6,751 nucleotides of DNA from UBA2336 sp964538575 (lineage in GTDB: Bacteria > Bacteroidota > Bacteroidia > Cytophagales > Cyclobacteriaceae). The notes under the pieces are model-generated. The model searched no databases. It was not told the DNA's origin and was given only the letters and a program-made list of their open reading frames with translations. The stretch lies in contig CAZIGG010000146.1 of the NCBI GenBank assembly GCA_964538575.1, positions 1 through 6,751 on the forward strand. The letters run 5' to 3'. Position numbers and translations under genes: made by a program. Shown piece by piece: positions 1-6,751 of this stretch (its first letter is position 1; each line of letters opens with the position of its first letter).

Positions 1-2605
1 AATAAATCAACTCAGGGTGGAATTAACTGGGTTGAAAAAACAAAAGAGTTCTTCAATAAAACCAATGGTCAGAATGTTTACCTCAATGGCGCTAATTCCT
101 CCAGCGGAGGAGACTGGTGGTACGATGTAATGCCAAATATTTTTTTCTATCAGCTTTACAGTCAGTATCCTTCCATTTCTGATTATGATCAACAGTTTAC
201 TTCGGTAGCCGAACGCTGGCTTGAAGCAGTGCAGGCGATGGGCGGTAAAGTCACTCCGTGGACTGTTCCTAATATGAATTACCGTGCCTGGAATCTCATG
301 ACGATGACAGGAAACACCAATGGTGTACTCGAACCCGAAGCCGCAGGCGGAATCGGCTGGTTATTGTACCACGCCTACCTGGAAACGGGTGAAAAAAAAT
401 ATTTAGACGGAGCACAGCAGTCGCTCGAATTTCTTTCAGGGTTAACGTCTAACCCATCGTACGAACTGCAGCTTCCCTATGGAGCTTTTATTGCTGCTAA
501 AATGAATGCGGAACAAGGAACTTCTTATAACATTCAGAAAATTCTTAACTGGTGTTTCGATCGCGGTCCGTTGCGCGGTTGGGGCGCTGTTAAAGGCCAG
601 TGGGATGGTAAAGATGTGAGCGGCCTCATTGGTGAAGCGAACGATGGCGGAAATGATTACGCTTTTGCGTTGAATGGATTTCAGCAAGCCGGGGCGCTTG
701 TTCCGTTAATAAAATATGATAAGCGTTTTGCCAGGGATCTGGCCAAGTGGACATTAAACGTTGCAAATGCCAGCCGGTTTTTTTACAGACCGTATCCAAC
801 CAATCAGGATGATCTTACCTGGAGCACAACCAACGACCCCGATGCGGTAATTGCATACGAGGCGTTAAAAGAACGAGATAGTCACAACAGTAATAAGCCA
901 TTGAACGCAACCGGTGATGCCAAGCGTAACAACTGGGCGGCTACTAACCTGGCATTATACGGATCTTCCAGTGTAGGTTATCTGGCTGCAGTTATTGAAA
1001 CAACCGATGTCGAGGGTATTCTTTTATTAGATGTAAACAAAACTGATTTCTTTTTGGAAGATGCTTATCCAACGTATGCGCTTTATAACCCACACTCAAC
1101 AGATAAGATTGTAACGTTAACCTTACCCGCTGGCCCGCATGATATTTACGATGCTATCAGTCAAACTACATTAGTCACCGGTGCAAGCGGAACAACAACG
1201 ATAACCGTTAAGGCTGATGAAGCCGTGCTGTTAACCTATGTACCGGCCGGAACTGCATTGACCCCGGAGGAAGGAAAGCTGTACGCCAATGGTAAAGTAA
1301 TCGATTACCATTACGGGTATAACTTCACTCCGCCACTCAGAATTAAATCCCTTGCTGTAAACAACACGAATGTTGAGTTTGGTCAGCAGGTTACTGTATA
1401 CCTTACGGTTGAAAACGCGGGCGGAGATGCGAGCTATTCCTGGCATGACAATGAAGGCAGCGAAGGAACGTTTACGACACCTGCTTTTACCTGGACAGCG
1501 CCCGCGATCCCCGGTGAAAATGTGTTGGTAGTGGAAGTTACATCGGGTGGAAAGCTCGTGACAGACAGTATCACGTTTACGGTTGTTGAAAGTATTCCGG
1601 AGCCTCCGGTTATTTCATCCATCACTACAGGAAATCCCTGGCAGGTCACGGGAAGTCAGGTAGTTTTTACATGTGCCGTTACCGATGATGAAGATGGTAT
1701 TAACGACCTTGATTTTGAATGGAGTTTTTCAGGAGGAACATTCATCAGTCAAACAGGCGCAACCCTGGCGTGGCAGGCTCCTGCTGCTGAAGGTGTGTAT
1801 CTAATTACCTGTAACGTAACGGATCAGGACGGACTCACGGCAAGTCAAACCCTTCCGGTTCTTGTAAAGCAAACCGGCAGCGGAGAAACTCCCACTTTCG
1901 CTTACTATCCGCTGGACGGAAATGCTCTTGACTACAGTGGTAACGACCGGGATGCAGAAATGTCAGGCGTTGATGAAACAACGGATGCGCGGGGTGAAAC
2001 CGCTAAAGCCTACCTCTTCAATTCCGGATCAGACATCATCTCGGTTGAGAACGATGCCAGTTTAAACTTTCAGNNNNNNNNNNNNNNNNNNNNNNNNNNN
2101 NNNNNNNNNNNNNNNNNNNNNNNNNNNNNNNNNNNNNNNNNNNNNNNNNNNNNNNNNNNNNNNNNNNNNNNNNATAACGCATTCCGGGTCTATGGGCACC
2201 ACCTCCAATTCGCTAACGTTTGGGCGCAAAGATGCGGGCGAAGCAAATTATTATCTACGGGGTGTCATCGATGAAGTGCGTATTTACAATGCCATTGTTC
2301 CGCCCGATGAGATATTTACGCTTAAAGACAAATGGAATGAAACCGTAACCGGTGTTGAAGCTGATCTCCAAAAGATCCAGGTCTATCCAAACCCTGCAGA
2401 AAGAAATTTCTTTTTGCGCAATACTGCCCTGGCAGCGTTGCGAAGCATGTACCTGTATGATGTAAACGGAAGATCAGTTGACTTTGAAGCAAACCAGATT
2501 CAAGACGATGTAAAGATATCGGTTAACAGTCCGATAAGAGGTGTGGCGATTCTCCGGCTGCAGTCAGGGAAAGGTGTTTACCATCGTAAAATTATTTTTA
2601 AATAA
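1..2605 (+). CDS. Secreted multidomain protein (alpha-toroid-like region, two Ig/PKD-like domains, LamG, T9SS sorting domain), 5'-partial and interrupted by an assembly gap
   Basis: The reading frame is open from base 1, so the true start and signal peptide lie outside the window; the ATG at 130 is internal. Numbering from base 1, residues 1 to about 330 are alpha-helical and rich in Trp, Tyr and Gly-Gly turns (e.g. EPEAAGGIGWLLYHAY), resembling an (alpha/alpha) toroid of glycosidases or polysaccharide lyases; I cannot assign a family or catalytic residues. A beta-rich segment follows to about 440, then two Ig/PKD-like domains (about 445-530 and 537-623). A LamG jelly-roll begins near 633 (YYPLDGNALDYSGN) and is cut at residue 691 by 100 N. 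After the gap the frame changes by one; from 2174 it reads the LamG end (GVIDEVRIYNA) and a T9SS type A sorting domain (VYPNPAERNFFL, then MYLYDVNGRS, ending RKIIFK). The role is inferred: outer-surface or secreted carbohydrate binding or degradation. Domain calls for LamG and T9SS are firm; the N-terminal function is not. Confidence 0.85.
2074..2173. other. Assembly gap of 100 N inside the LamG domain
   Basis: Exactly 100 N separate the two halves of one LamG domain. The upstream frame ends on a complete codon at 2073 and the downstream frame begins on a complete codon at 2174, so an intact gene needs a missing length divisible by three; 100 is not. The placeholder is therefore probably not the real size. 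From the usual LamG layout, I infer that the central strands, roughly 70-90 residues, are missing. Confidence 0.97.
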
Positions 2606-2611
2606 ATGCTG

Positions 2612-2651
2612 AAAAGCCGCAAATATGTACGTTTTTGCACGCGACTTTTTT
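2612..2651 (+). terminator. Probable intrinsic terminator of the T9SS protein gene
   Basis: AAAAGCCGC (2612-2620) can pair with GCGACTTTT (2641-2649) with one C-A mismatch, and the AAA and TTT in the enclosed 20-base loop can pair further. Six T follow at 2646-2651, partly shared with the stem. It lies 7 bases after the stop codon and 11 bases before the next gene. The imperfect stem and long loop make it a modest candidate. If real, it separates the sugar kinase gene from the upstream gene. Confidence 0.45.
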
Positions 2652-2662
2652 AACGCTGTTCT

Positions 2663-3547
2663 ATGAAGGATTCTTTTGTGCTGGGTATTGATATTGGCGG
2701 ATCGCACCTCACCGCTGCGCTGGTGAACGAGGCTACCCGGAAGTTTGTGCCGGATTCCTATACGCGCATCCGGGTTAACTCCAAAGGAACTGCCGAAGAA
2801 ATACTGGAATCGTGGACAACAGCCGTTCAGGATATTTATAAAAAACACCCGGTCAGAAATAAACGCATCGGCATTGCCATGCCCGGTCCGTTTGATTATG
2901 AGAACGGTATTTCGCTGATCAAAGGACTCGATAAATATGAAGCGCTTTATAAACTCAATGTAAAAGAGCTTCTTTCGCAGAAGTTGGATATTCCGGTAGC
3001 ATCGATCCTGATGATGAACGATGCTGCCTGCTTTCTGCGCGGGGAAGTTTACTACGGTGCAGCCAAAGGCTATACCGATGTTATCGGGATAACACTCGGC
3101 ACAGGAACCGGAACTGCTTTCCATCACCATGGAGTTACGGAAGATGCCAACCTGGGACCTTCACCGTTTATGGACAGCATTGCGGATGAATATTTTTCAA
3201 CCCGCTGGTTTGTGAAACAGTATATTGAGAAAACAGGGTTTGCAGTGAAGGATGTGAAGGCCATGGCGGAGCTTTACACCAGCGAGGATCACGTAAGGGA
3301 TATTTTTTCGGAATTTGTAAAAAACCTTGTTGTATTCCTGGAAGGATTTGTTAAAAAGGAGAAGCCGCAGGCAATCGTTATGGGCGGTAATATCGCGCAG
3401 TGCTCCGATCTGTTTTTAAAAGACCTGGTTGCCGCACTGTCAGAAAAGGGAATTACAATTCCAATTGTTAACGCCCGGTTGGGTGAAGAAGCAGCCATAC
3501 TGGGCGCTGCGAGCTTATTTGAAAACGATCATAAAACGATTTTATAA
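2663..3547 (+). CDS. ROK-family sugar kinase (glucokinase-like) lacking the zinc-binding loop
   Basis: A 294-residue cytosolic protein of the ROK family, which phosphorylates hexoses or amino sugars with ATP. Visible motifs in order: the N-terminal phosphate loop GIDIGGSH (8-15, with D10); MPGPFDYENG (73-82), the segment near the sugar site; MMNDAACFLRGE (117-128), where D120 sits at the catalytic base position; the second phosphate loop LGTGTGT (145-151); MGGN (240-243) and LGEEAAILGAA (273-283), the C-terminal ATP-side motifs. There is no DNA-binding domain, so it is a kinase and not a ROK repressor. The usual GH...CxCGxxGCxE zinc loop is absent: about residues 160-180 run through NLGPSPFMDSIADEYFS with no cysteine. 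An in-frame TAA at 2651-2653 makes ATG 2663 the first possible start; no Shine-Dalgarno is seen. The cupin gene follows after 10 bases, suggesting an operon. The sugar substrate cannot be read from the sequence; glucose, mannose or N-acetyl sugars are possible. Confidence 0.9.
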   Translation: MKDSFVLGIDIGGSHLTAALVNEATRKFVPDSYTRIRVNSKGTAEEILESWTTAVQDIYKKHPVRNKRIGIAMPGPFDYENGISLIKGLDKYEALYKLNVKELLSQKLDIPVASILMMNDAACFLRGEVYYGAAKGYTDVIGITLGTGTGTAFHHHGVTEDANLGPSPFMDSIADEYFSTRWFVKQYIEKTGFAVKDVKAMAELYTSEDHVRDIFSEFVKNLVVFLEGFVKKEKPQAIVMGGNIAQCSDLFLKDLVAALSEKGITIPIVNARLGEEAAILGAASLFENDHKTIL

Positions 3548-3557
3548 AACTTGCACC

Positions 3558-4070
3558 ATGGAGTTTCAGTTAAAAAGCAAAGAGCGAAAAGAAGTATTTG
3601 AAGAAATTCAAGAATACCTCGCGGGATTAAACCTTAGAGTTGTAGCCCATGATTTTCAACGGCCGTGGGGCGGATTTTTCGTGATTGATGAATCGCAGGC
3701 TAAGCAATTTGCGGAATTGTTTTTTCCGGGCGTTGACCTTTCTTCGCTACGCATCAGCGGAAAGCTGAGCCCGAAAATTTTGGTGGTGGAGCCGAAGAAA
3801 CGTTTGTCGTGGCAGTATCATCACAGGCGCGCTGAAATCTGGAGAGCGGTTTCCGGAACAGTAGGCGTTGTGACCAGTATGACAGATGAAGAAAGTGAAA
3901 CGCATACCCTTAACCCCGGACAAGAGATAAGATTGGCGCAAGGCCAGCGGCATCGGTTGGTCGGGTTATCTGATTGGGGAGTGCTGGCTGAAATCTGGCA
4001 GCATACCGATGTACAGAATCCATCCGATGAAGATGATATCGTCCGCGTACAGGACGATTTTGGAAGATAG
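3558..4070 (+). CDS. Cupin protein of the type II mannose-6-phosphate isomerase family (stand-alone isomerase-like domain)
   Basis: A 170-residue protein with a single cupin domain like the C-terminal isomerase domain of bifunctional mannose-1-phosphate guanylyltransferase/mannose-6-phosphate isomerases. Residues 35-39 are RPWGG, matching the RPWG entry motif. The first cupin motif is LSWQYHHRRAEIWRAVSG (83-100) and the second is PGQEIRLAQGQRHRLVG (120-136). Candidate metal ligands are H88/H89, E93 and H132. The C-terminus DEDDIVRVQDDFGR closely follows the family ending. The predicted reaction is mannose-6-P to fructose-6-P interconversion, or binding of a related sugar phosphate; similar stand-alone cupins are sometimes labelled phosphoheptose isomerase, so the substrate is open. 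There is no nucleotidyltransferase domain. The ORF stays open upstream to an ATG at 3429, but that extension overlaps the kinase gene and does not resemble the family, so ATG 3558 is preferred. It is probably cotranscribed with the kinase gene and ends at a strong terminator. Confidence 0.82.
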   Translation: MEFQLKSKERKEVFEEIQEYLAGLNLRVVAHDFQRPWGGFFVIDESQAKQFAELFFPGVDLSSLRISGKLSPKILVVEPKKRLSWQYHHRRAEIWRAVSGTVGVVTSMTDEESETHTLNPGQEIRLAQGQRHRLVGLSDWGVLAEIWQHTDVQNPSDEDDIVRVQDDFGR

Positions 4071-4096
4071 TTTTTTTAGTTTAGTTAAGGTTAGTG

Positions 4097-4131
4097 ATGC
4101 CGCCAATGCTTTTGCAAAGGCGGCATTTTTT
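4097..4131 (+). terminator. Intrinsic terminator of the kinase-cupin operon
   Basis: A perfect 8-bp stem, ATGCCGCC (4097-4104) with GGCGGCAT (4119-4126), encloses a smaller TGC-TTTT-GCA hairpin (4107-4116) and is followed by six T (4126-4131). It lies 26 bases after the cupin stop. The T-run ends directly beside the stop codon of the convergent yfhO-family gene (4133-4135). No T-run flanks it in the other direction, so it should work mainly for + strand transcripts. Confidence 0.88.
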
Positions 4132-4132
4132 A

Positions 4133-6568
4133 TTACTCCTTTTCTTTTTTCAAGCTCCAGCCAAGGCTTCCCAGCAATACAAGAAGCAGTATCCACGAGC
4201 AGGCTGCGGTTACTTTATTTCCAACCACGTAAGGCTTTGGGGAAAAAGTGAACTCAATTGTATGGTTACCGGCCGGGATTTCCAGTGCGCGTAAGGTATA
4301 GTTCACTCTCAGGATTGGAGTTTCTTTACCATCGATGGCAGCGATCCAGCCTTCCGGATAATAAATCTCGGAGAACACGGCAAGCCCGGATGTTTGTGCT
4401 TTTGATTCGTACGTTAAGTAGTTAGGCTTATGTTCAAGATTTACAAGTATTGCGGCACTGTCGTACTGGAAAGCTGGCGCTTTGAATTTTGTGATGTCGA
4501 TAACTGCGGTTTTGCGGGTATCAATTTCATTTATTTTAGCGAGTTCTTCATTCGCTGATCCAACGCTTACTAATTCCTGAACAAACCAGGCAGGCCCGGC
4601 AGCATCCGGATTGACAATAAACTGGTTCGGTTGTTCCCCATAGATAATGTACTTGCAATTAAGCATGTTTAAGGTGCTGTAGCTTGAAAAGTTAAAGCTT
4701 CCGCTTTGCGCGTCTGTCTGAAGTAGTGCCATATCATGTGCGTTAAGACATGAGTCCATGAGGTCCTGGTATCTACGTAAGATCGCACCGTTATAACCTA
4801 AAACAGAATTGAAAAAATAGGAGGCCCGGCCATCACCGTCTGTACTGTACACGCGGTAGTAACTCTTATCCTGAAGGATTTGTTCTTCGGAAGGTCTTAA
4901 TGAAAATACAGCTTCACGTTTGCGCTTGTAGTTTTCTTTAGCGAAGTACCGTGTGTCGACAACCGCCAGGTCGATCATCACAACAAATGAAATATAAACG
5001 CAGATAATCCAGGGCGATATTTTTTTGATCAGGTTGAAATACAGCACGATGAAAATCGCCACGATAAAGAAGAATGACCGGATGGCATCGCTTCGCAACA
5101 ATGATTCCCGGTCTTCACGCAGGGCGCTGAGGAACCAGTTCGGAAGCGTTGCTTCGCGGTCGTTCATGTAACTGAACATGCCTCCGAACAAGATCAGTAA
5201 AAAACAAACACCGCCCGTTACTCCGAATGCTATCAACAGTTTCTTTTTGACTTCCGGAGTAAAATCCTTTTCAAAAAGCTTTTCCAATCCAAGAAGCCCC
5301 AGCAAGGGCATGGCAAAAAATACCATCATTAACCCAAAGGTTACTGAACGAAATTTATTGTAGCCGGGAAGGTAATCGAACAGGAAGTAGTTGAAGGATT
5401 CAAAATTCTTGCCCCAGCTTAACACAATGGCAAATACGCTGATGGAAACAAGCCACCAAACGTACTTACGTTCAGCAAACATGATCCCCACAACAAACAG
5501 AAATGCAATAATAGCTCCGCCATAATAAGGCGCAGCAATAGGTTGTGCGCCCCAATACGGTGTGGTGTAGCGAGCAAGCTGGTTTGCCTGCTGCTCGTTA
5601 CCGGCTCCAACCAAGGCTTTATAGGTTTCACTCTCCCGGTTCTGAACAAGATAATCCTGGCTGCTGCCCCCATAGAAATTAGGAACTAAAAGCGTTATCG
5701 GTTCGGCAATTCCGTTACTGTAGGCAAAGGCTTTGTCGCGGTTCATACCGCTTTCCTGCGGAGCGTTTTGCGATGGCAATGTGAGTTCATGCTTGCCGCG
5801 TATTGAAAAAGGCGTGTATTCTTTTACGGCCCACAATTGCCCCAGGAATGTTCCTGCAGCCAGCAAGGCGGCCGGAACAAGAATACCGACAGTTTTTGCA
5901 AGCTCTATAATTCTCTTTTCACGCACGGCAACAATCAACTGCATCAATCCATACCCCAGAACAATGAAGATCATGTAGTAGGTTACCTGAAAGTGATTTT
6001 CACGCAGGTGCAACGCAAGGGCTGCTGCGGTTACTCCAAAACCTAAAATCCGTTTTCCTGAAAAGGCAAGATGGATTCCGGCAATCACCAAAGGCACTAA
6101 TGCTGTTGCCCCGATGCGGGCGTTATGGCCAGCACCCAACCCGATGATCATAAAGGAAGAAAGACCGAATGCAAACGCTCCTGCAATGGCGAGGTATGGC
6201 CTTACCCTGAACGCAAGCAGCATAATGTAGTAACAAATGAAGGCAAGAAAAATATTTGAAACCGGGTGGGGGAGGTTGAGCGTCAGTACACTCTTCATAA
6301 ACCGCACGGCACCATTGCTCCATTGAATGCTCACGGTATAAGCCGGCATGCCGCTGAACATGGCAGAAGCCCACAAGCCCTCTTCCCCGGTTTGCGCGCG
6401 GTGATCCGTCAGCACTTTTGATCCTGCAATGGACTGCGCAATATCGTGCTGCACCATCACTTTCTTTTCGAAGAACAGTGGATTGAAAAAGAATACCGTA
6501 ACGAGCAGGAAAGCGGTTATTGCAATGAGGTGCGGGAGAATGTGCTGTGAGAAACTGATTTTTTTCAT
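4133..6568 (-). CDS. YfhO-family multi-pass membrane protein (GT-C-like glycosyltransferase candidate)
   Basis: An 811-residue inner-membrane protein, full length for Bacteroidota YfhO proteins. Hydrophobic segments suggest about 14 membrane spans: one at 12-33, six between about 104 and 244, six between about 350 and 537, and one at 786-804, followed by a basic tail (KKEKE). The first loop contains VMVQHDIAQSIAG, with D42 where GT-C enzymes often carry a functional acid. The motif GLGAGHNARIGA (143-154) and a large extracytoplasmic domain (about 540-780) with YYPEGWIAAIDGKE (736-749) and LRALEIPAGNHTIEF (759-773) are typical of the family. In Firmicutes, YfhO works with a CsbB-type transferase to glycosylate cell-wall polymers; the Bacteroidota substrate is unknown to me. 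An in-frame TAA at 6572-6574, two codons before the ATG, fixes the start at 6568. It is transcribed towards the cupin gene, with a 62-base gap, and has no same-strand partner in the window. Confidence 0.9.
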   Translation of the reverse strand: MKKISFSQHILPHLIAITAFLLVTVFFFNPLFFEKKVMVQHDIAQSIAGSKVLTDHRAQTGEEGLWASAMFSGMPAYTVSIQWSNGAVRFMKSVLTLNLPHPVSNIFLAFICYYIMLLAFRVRPYLAIAGAFAFGLSSFMIIGLGAGHNARIGATALVPLVIAGIHLAFSGKRILGFGVTAAALALHLRENHFQVTYYMIFIVLGYGLMQLIVAVREKRIIELAKTVGILVPAALLAAGTFLGQLWAVKEYTPFSIRGKHELTLPSQNAPQESGMNRDKAFAYSNGIAEPITLLVPNFYGGSSQDYLVQNRESETYKALVGAGNEQQANQLARYTTPYWGAQPIAAPYYGGAIIAFLFVVGIMFAERKYVWWLVSISVFAIVLSWGKNFESFNYFLFDYLPGYNKFRSVTFGLMMVFFAMPLLGLLGLEKLFEKDFTPEVKKKLLIAFGVTGGVCFLLILFGGMFSYMNDREATLPNWFLSALREDRESLLRSDAIRSFFFIVAIFIVLYFNLIKKISPWIICVYISFVVMIDLAVVDTRYFAKENYKRKREAVFSLRPSEEQILQDKSYYRVYSTDGDGRASYFFNSVLGYNGAILRRYQDLMDSCLNAHDMALLQTDAQSGSFNFSSYSTLNMLNCKYIIYGEQPNQFIVNPDAAGPAWFVQELVSVGSANEELAKINEIDTRKTAVIDITKFKAPAFQYDSAAILVNLEHKPNYLTYESKAQTSGLAVFSEIYYPEGWIAAIDGKETPILRVNYTLRALEIPAGNHTIEFTFSPKPYVVGNKVTAACSWILLLVLLGSLGWSLKKEKE

Positions 6569-6594
6569 GTGTTAATAATTGTTGTTTGGCTGTC

Positions 6595-6657
6595 ACATGG
6601 AATAGCCAAGGCTATTAGTGTGCCTGTTGGTGCAGGCGCAGCTTGGCTATTTCATGT
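6595..6657. repeat. Two-tier intergenic inverted repeat ahead of the yfhO-family gene
   Basis: The arm at 6595-6610 (ACATGGAATAGCCAAG) pairs with 6642-6657 (CTTGGCTATTTCATGT) over 16 positions; the only imperfection is a G-T pair (6600/6652), which becomes C-A in a minus-strand transcript. Inside, 6619-6626 pairs with 6633-6640 (core GCCTG/CAGGC, loop TTGGTG). A short palindrome, AATAGCC-AA-GGCTATT (6601-6616), overlaps the left arm, so the heptamer GGCTATT or its complement occurs three times. No T-run follows on either strand, so it is not a standard terminator. It begins 26 bases upstream of the start codon. It could be a REP-like repeat, a structured mRNA leader or a protein binding site; the sequence does not decide. 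Confidence 0.8.
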
Positions 6658-6660
6658 ACA

Positions 6661-6691
6661 GAATTTTAGCCCCGCAAAATAAGAAATTCAA
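6661..6691 (-). promoter_or_regulatory. Weak candidate Bacteroidota-type promoter for the yfhO-family gene
   Basis: On the minus strand, TTG (6691-6689) is followed after 20 bases by TAAAATTC (6668-6661), a partial match to the Bacteroidota -33 TTG / -7 TAnnTTTG pattern (four of six fixed -7 positions). If used, transcription would begin close to the outer edge of the 6595-6657 inverted repeat, placing that hairpin at the 5' end of the mRNA. The match is weak. Confidence 0.25.
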
Positions 6692-6751
6692 CCGGGTAAT
6701 TCAGGGGCAGTCAGGAACTGCACAAATGCGGAGTGCCGGAGGTTCGGGCAT
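6692..6751. other. Window end without a supportable gene
   Basis: No reading frame here is long enough to judge. On the minus strand an open frame from the edge reaches TGA at 6703-6701 and could be the tail of a neighbouring gene. On the plus strand an ATG at 6726 has only eight following bits of coding length before the edge. A small GCAGT/ACTGC inverted repeat lies at 6707-6721. None is strong enough to call. Confidence 0.4.

Noticed and set aside
2192..2605. Separate small gene starting at ATG 2192
   Set aside because: The frame is open back to the gap at 2174 and the product begins in mid-LamG domain, so this is the C-terminus of the upstream gene.
2635..2658. Promoter for the ROK kinase gene (TTG ... 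TAACGCTG)
   Set aside because: The spacing is only 13 bases and the -7 match is poor; the same bases fit better as the terminator T-run.
2564..3130. A 188-codon minus-strand ORF opposite the ROK kinase gene
   Set aside because: It lies across a gene with clear family motifs, its product shows no recognisable domain, and it runs through the intergenic terminator; it is a shadow ORF.
3429..3557. N-terminal extension of the cupin to ATG 3429
   Set aside because: It would overlap the kinase gene by 119 bases and its translation does not resemble the cupin family; ATG 3558 gives a family-like N-terminus.
4038..4061. Hairpin ATCGTCC/GGACGAT followed by four T, as a second terminator
   Set aside because: It lies within the conserved C-terminal coding end of the cupin, the T-run is short, and a much better terminator lies 36 bases downstream.
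6123..6596. A 157-codon minus-strand ORF overlapping the start of the yfhO-family gene
   Set aside because: It is an alternative frame of a well-supported membrane protein gene and has no recognisable domain.
6728..6751. GGTTCG near the window edge as the T-arm of a tRNA
   Set aside because: No tRNA stems, anticodon arm or CCA end can be fitted in the visible bases.

Overview
The window looks like chromosomal DNA from a member of the Bacteroidota, probably Cytophagia-like. The evidence is a secreted protein ending in a type IX secretion (T9SS) sorting domain, a Bacteroidota-style YfhO membrane protein, and start codons without clear Shine-Dalgarno sequences. The exactly 100-base run of N at 2074-2173 shows that this is a draft scaffold.

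Layout. Bases 1-2605 (+) hold the 3' part of a large secreted multidomain protein: an alpha-helical glycosidase-like region, two Ig/PKD-like beta domains, a LamG jelly-roll cut by the N gap, and a T9SS sorting domain. A hairpin with a T-run (2612-2651) probably ends its transcript. Two genes follow on the same strand, 10 bases apart: a ROK-family sugar kinase (2663-3547) and a 170-residue cupin resembling the type II mannose-6-phosphate isomerase domain (3558-4070). A clear hairpin-plus-T terminator (4097-4131) closes this pair. A complete 811-residue YfhO-family membrane protein (6568-4133, minus) converges on it. The last 183 bases hold no supportable gene, but contain a large two-tier inverted repeat (6595-6657) and a weak promoter candidate, both in the leader region of yfhO.

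How the parts fit. The kinase and cupin form a likely two-gene sugar-phosphate unit (phosphorylation, then isomerisation or sugar-phosphate binding). The upstream exported protein may act on polysaccharide at the cell surface. That would fit a carbohydrate-use neighbourhood, but the sequence does not prove a link because a terminator-like hairpin separates them. YfhO is probably an independent envelope glycosylation gene. I see no defence system, mobile element, CRISPR array, tRNA or rRNA. The points most worth checking are the collapsed gap, the loss of the ROK zinc loop, and the inverted repeat ahead of yfhO.
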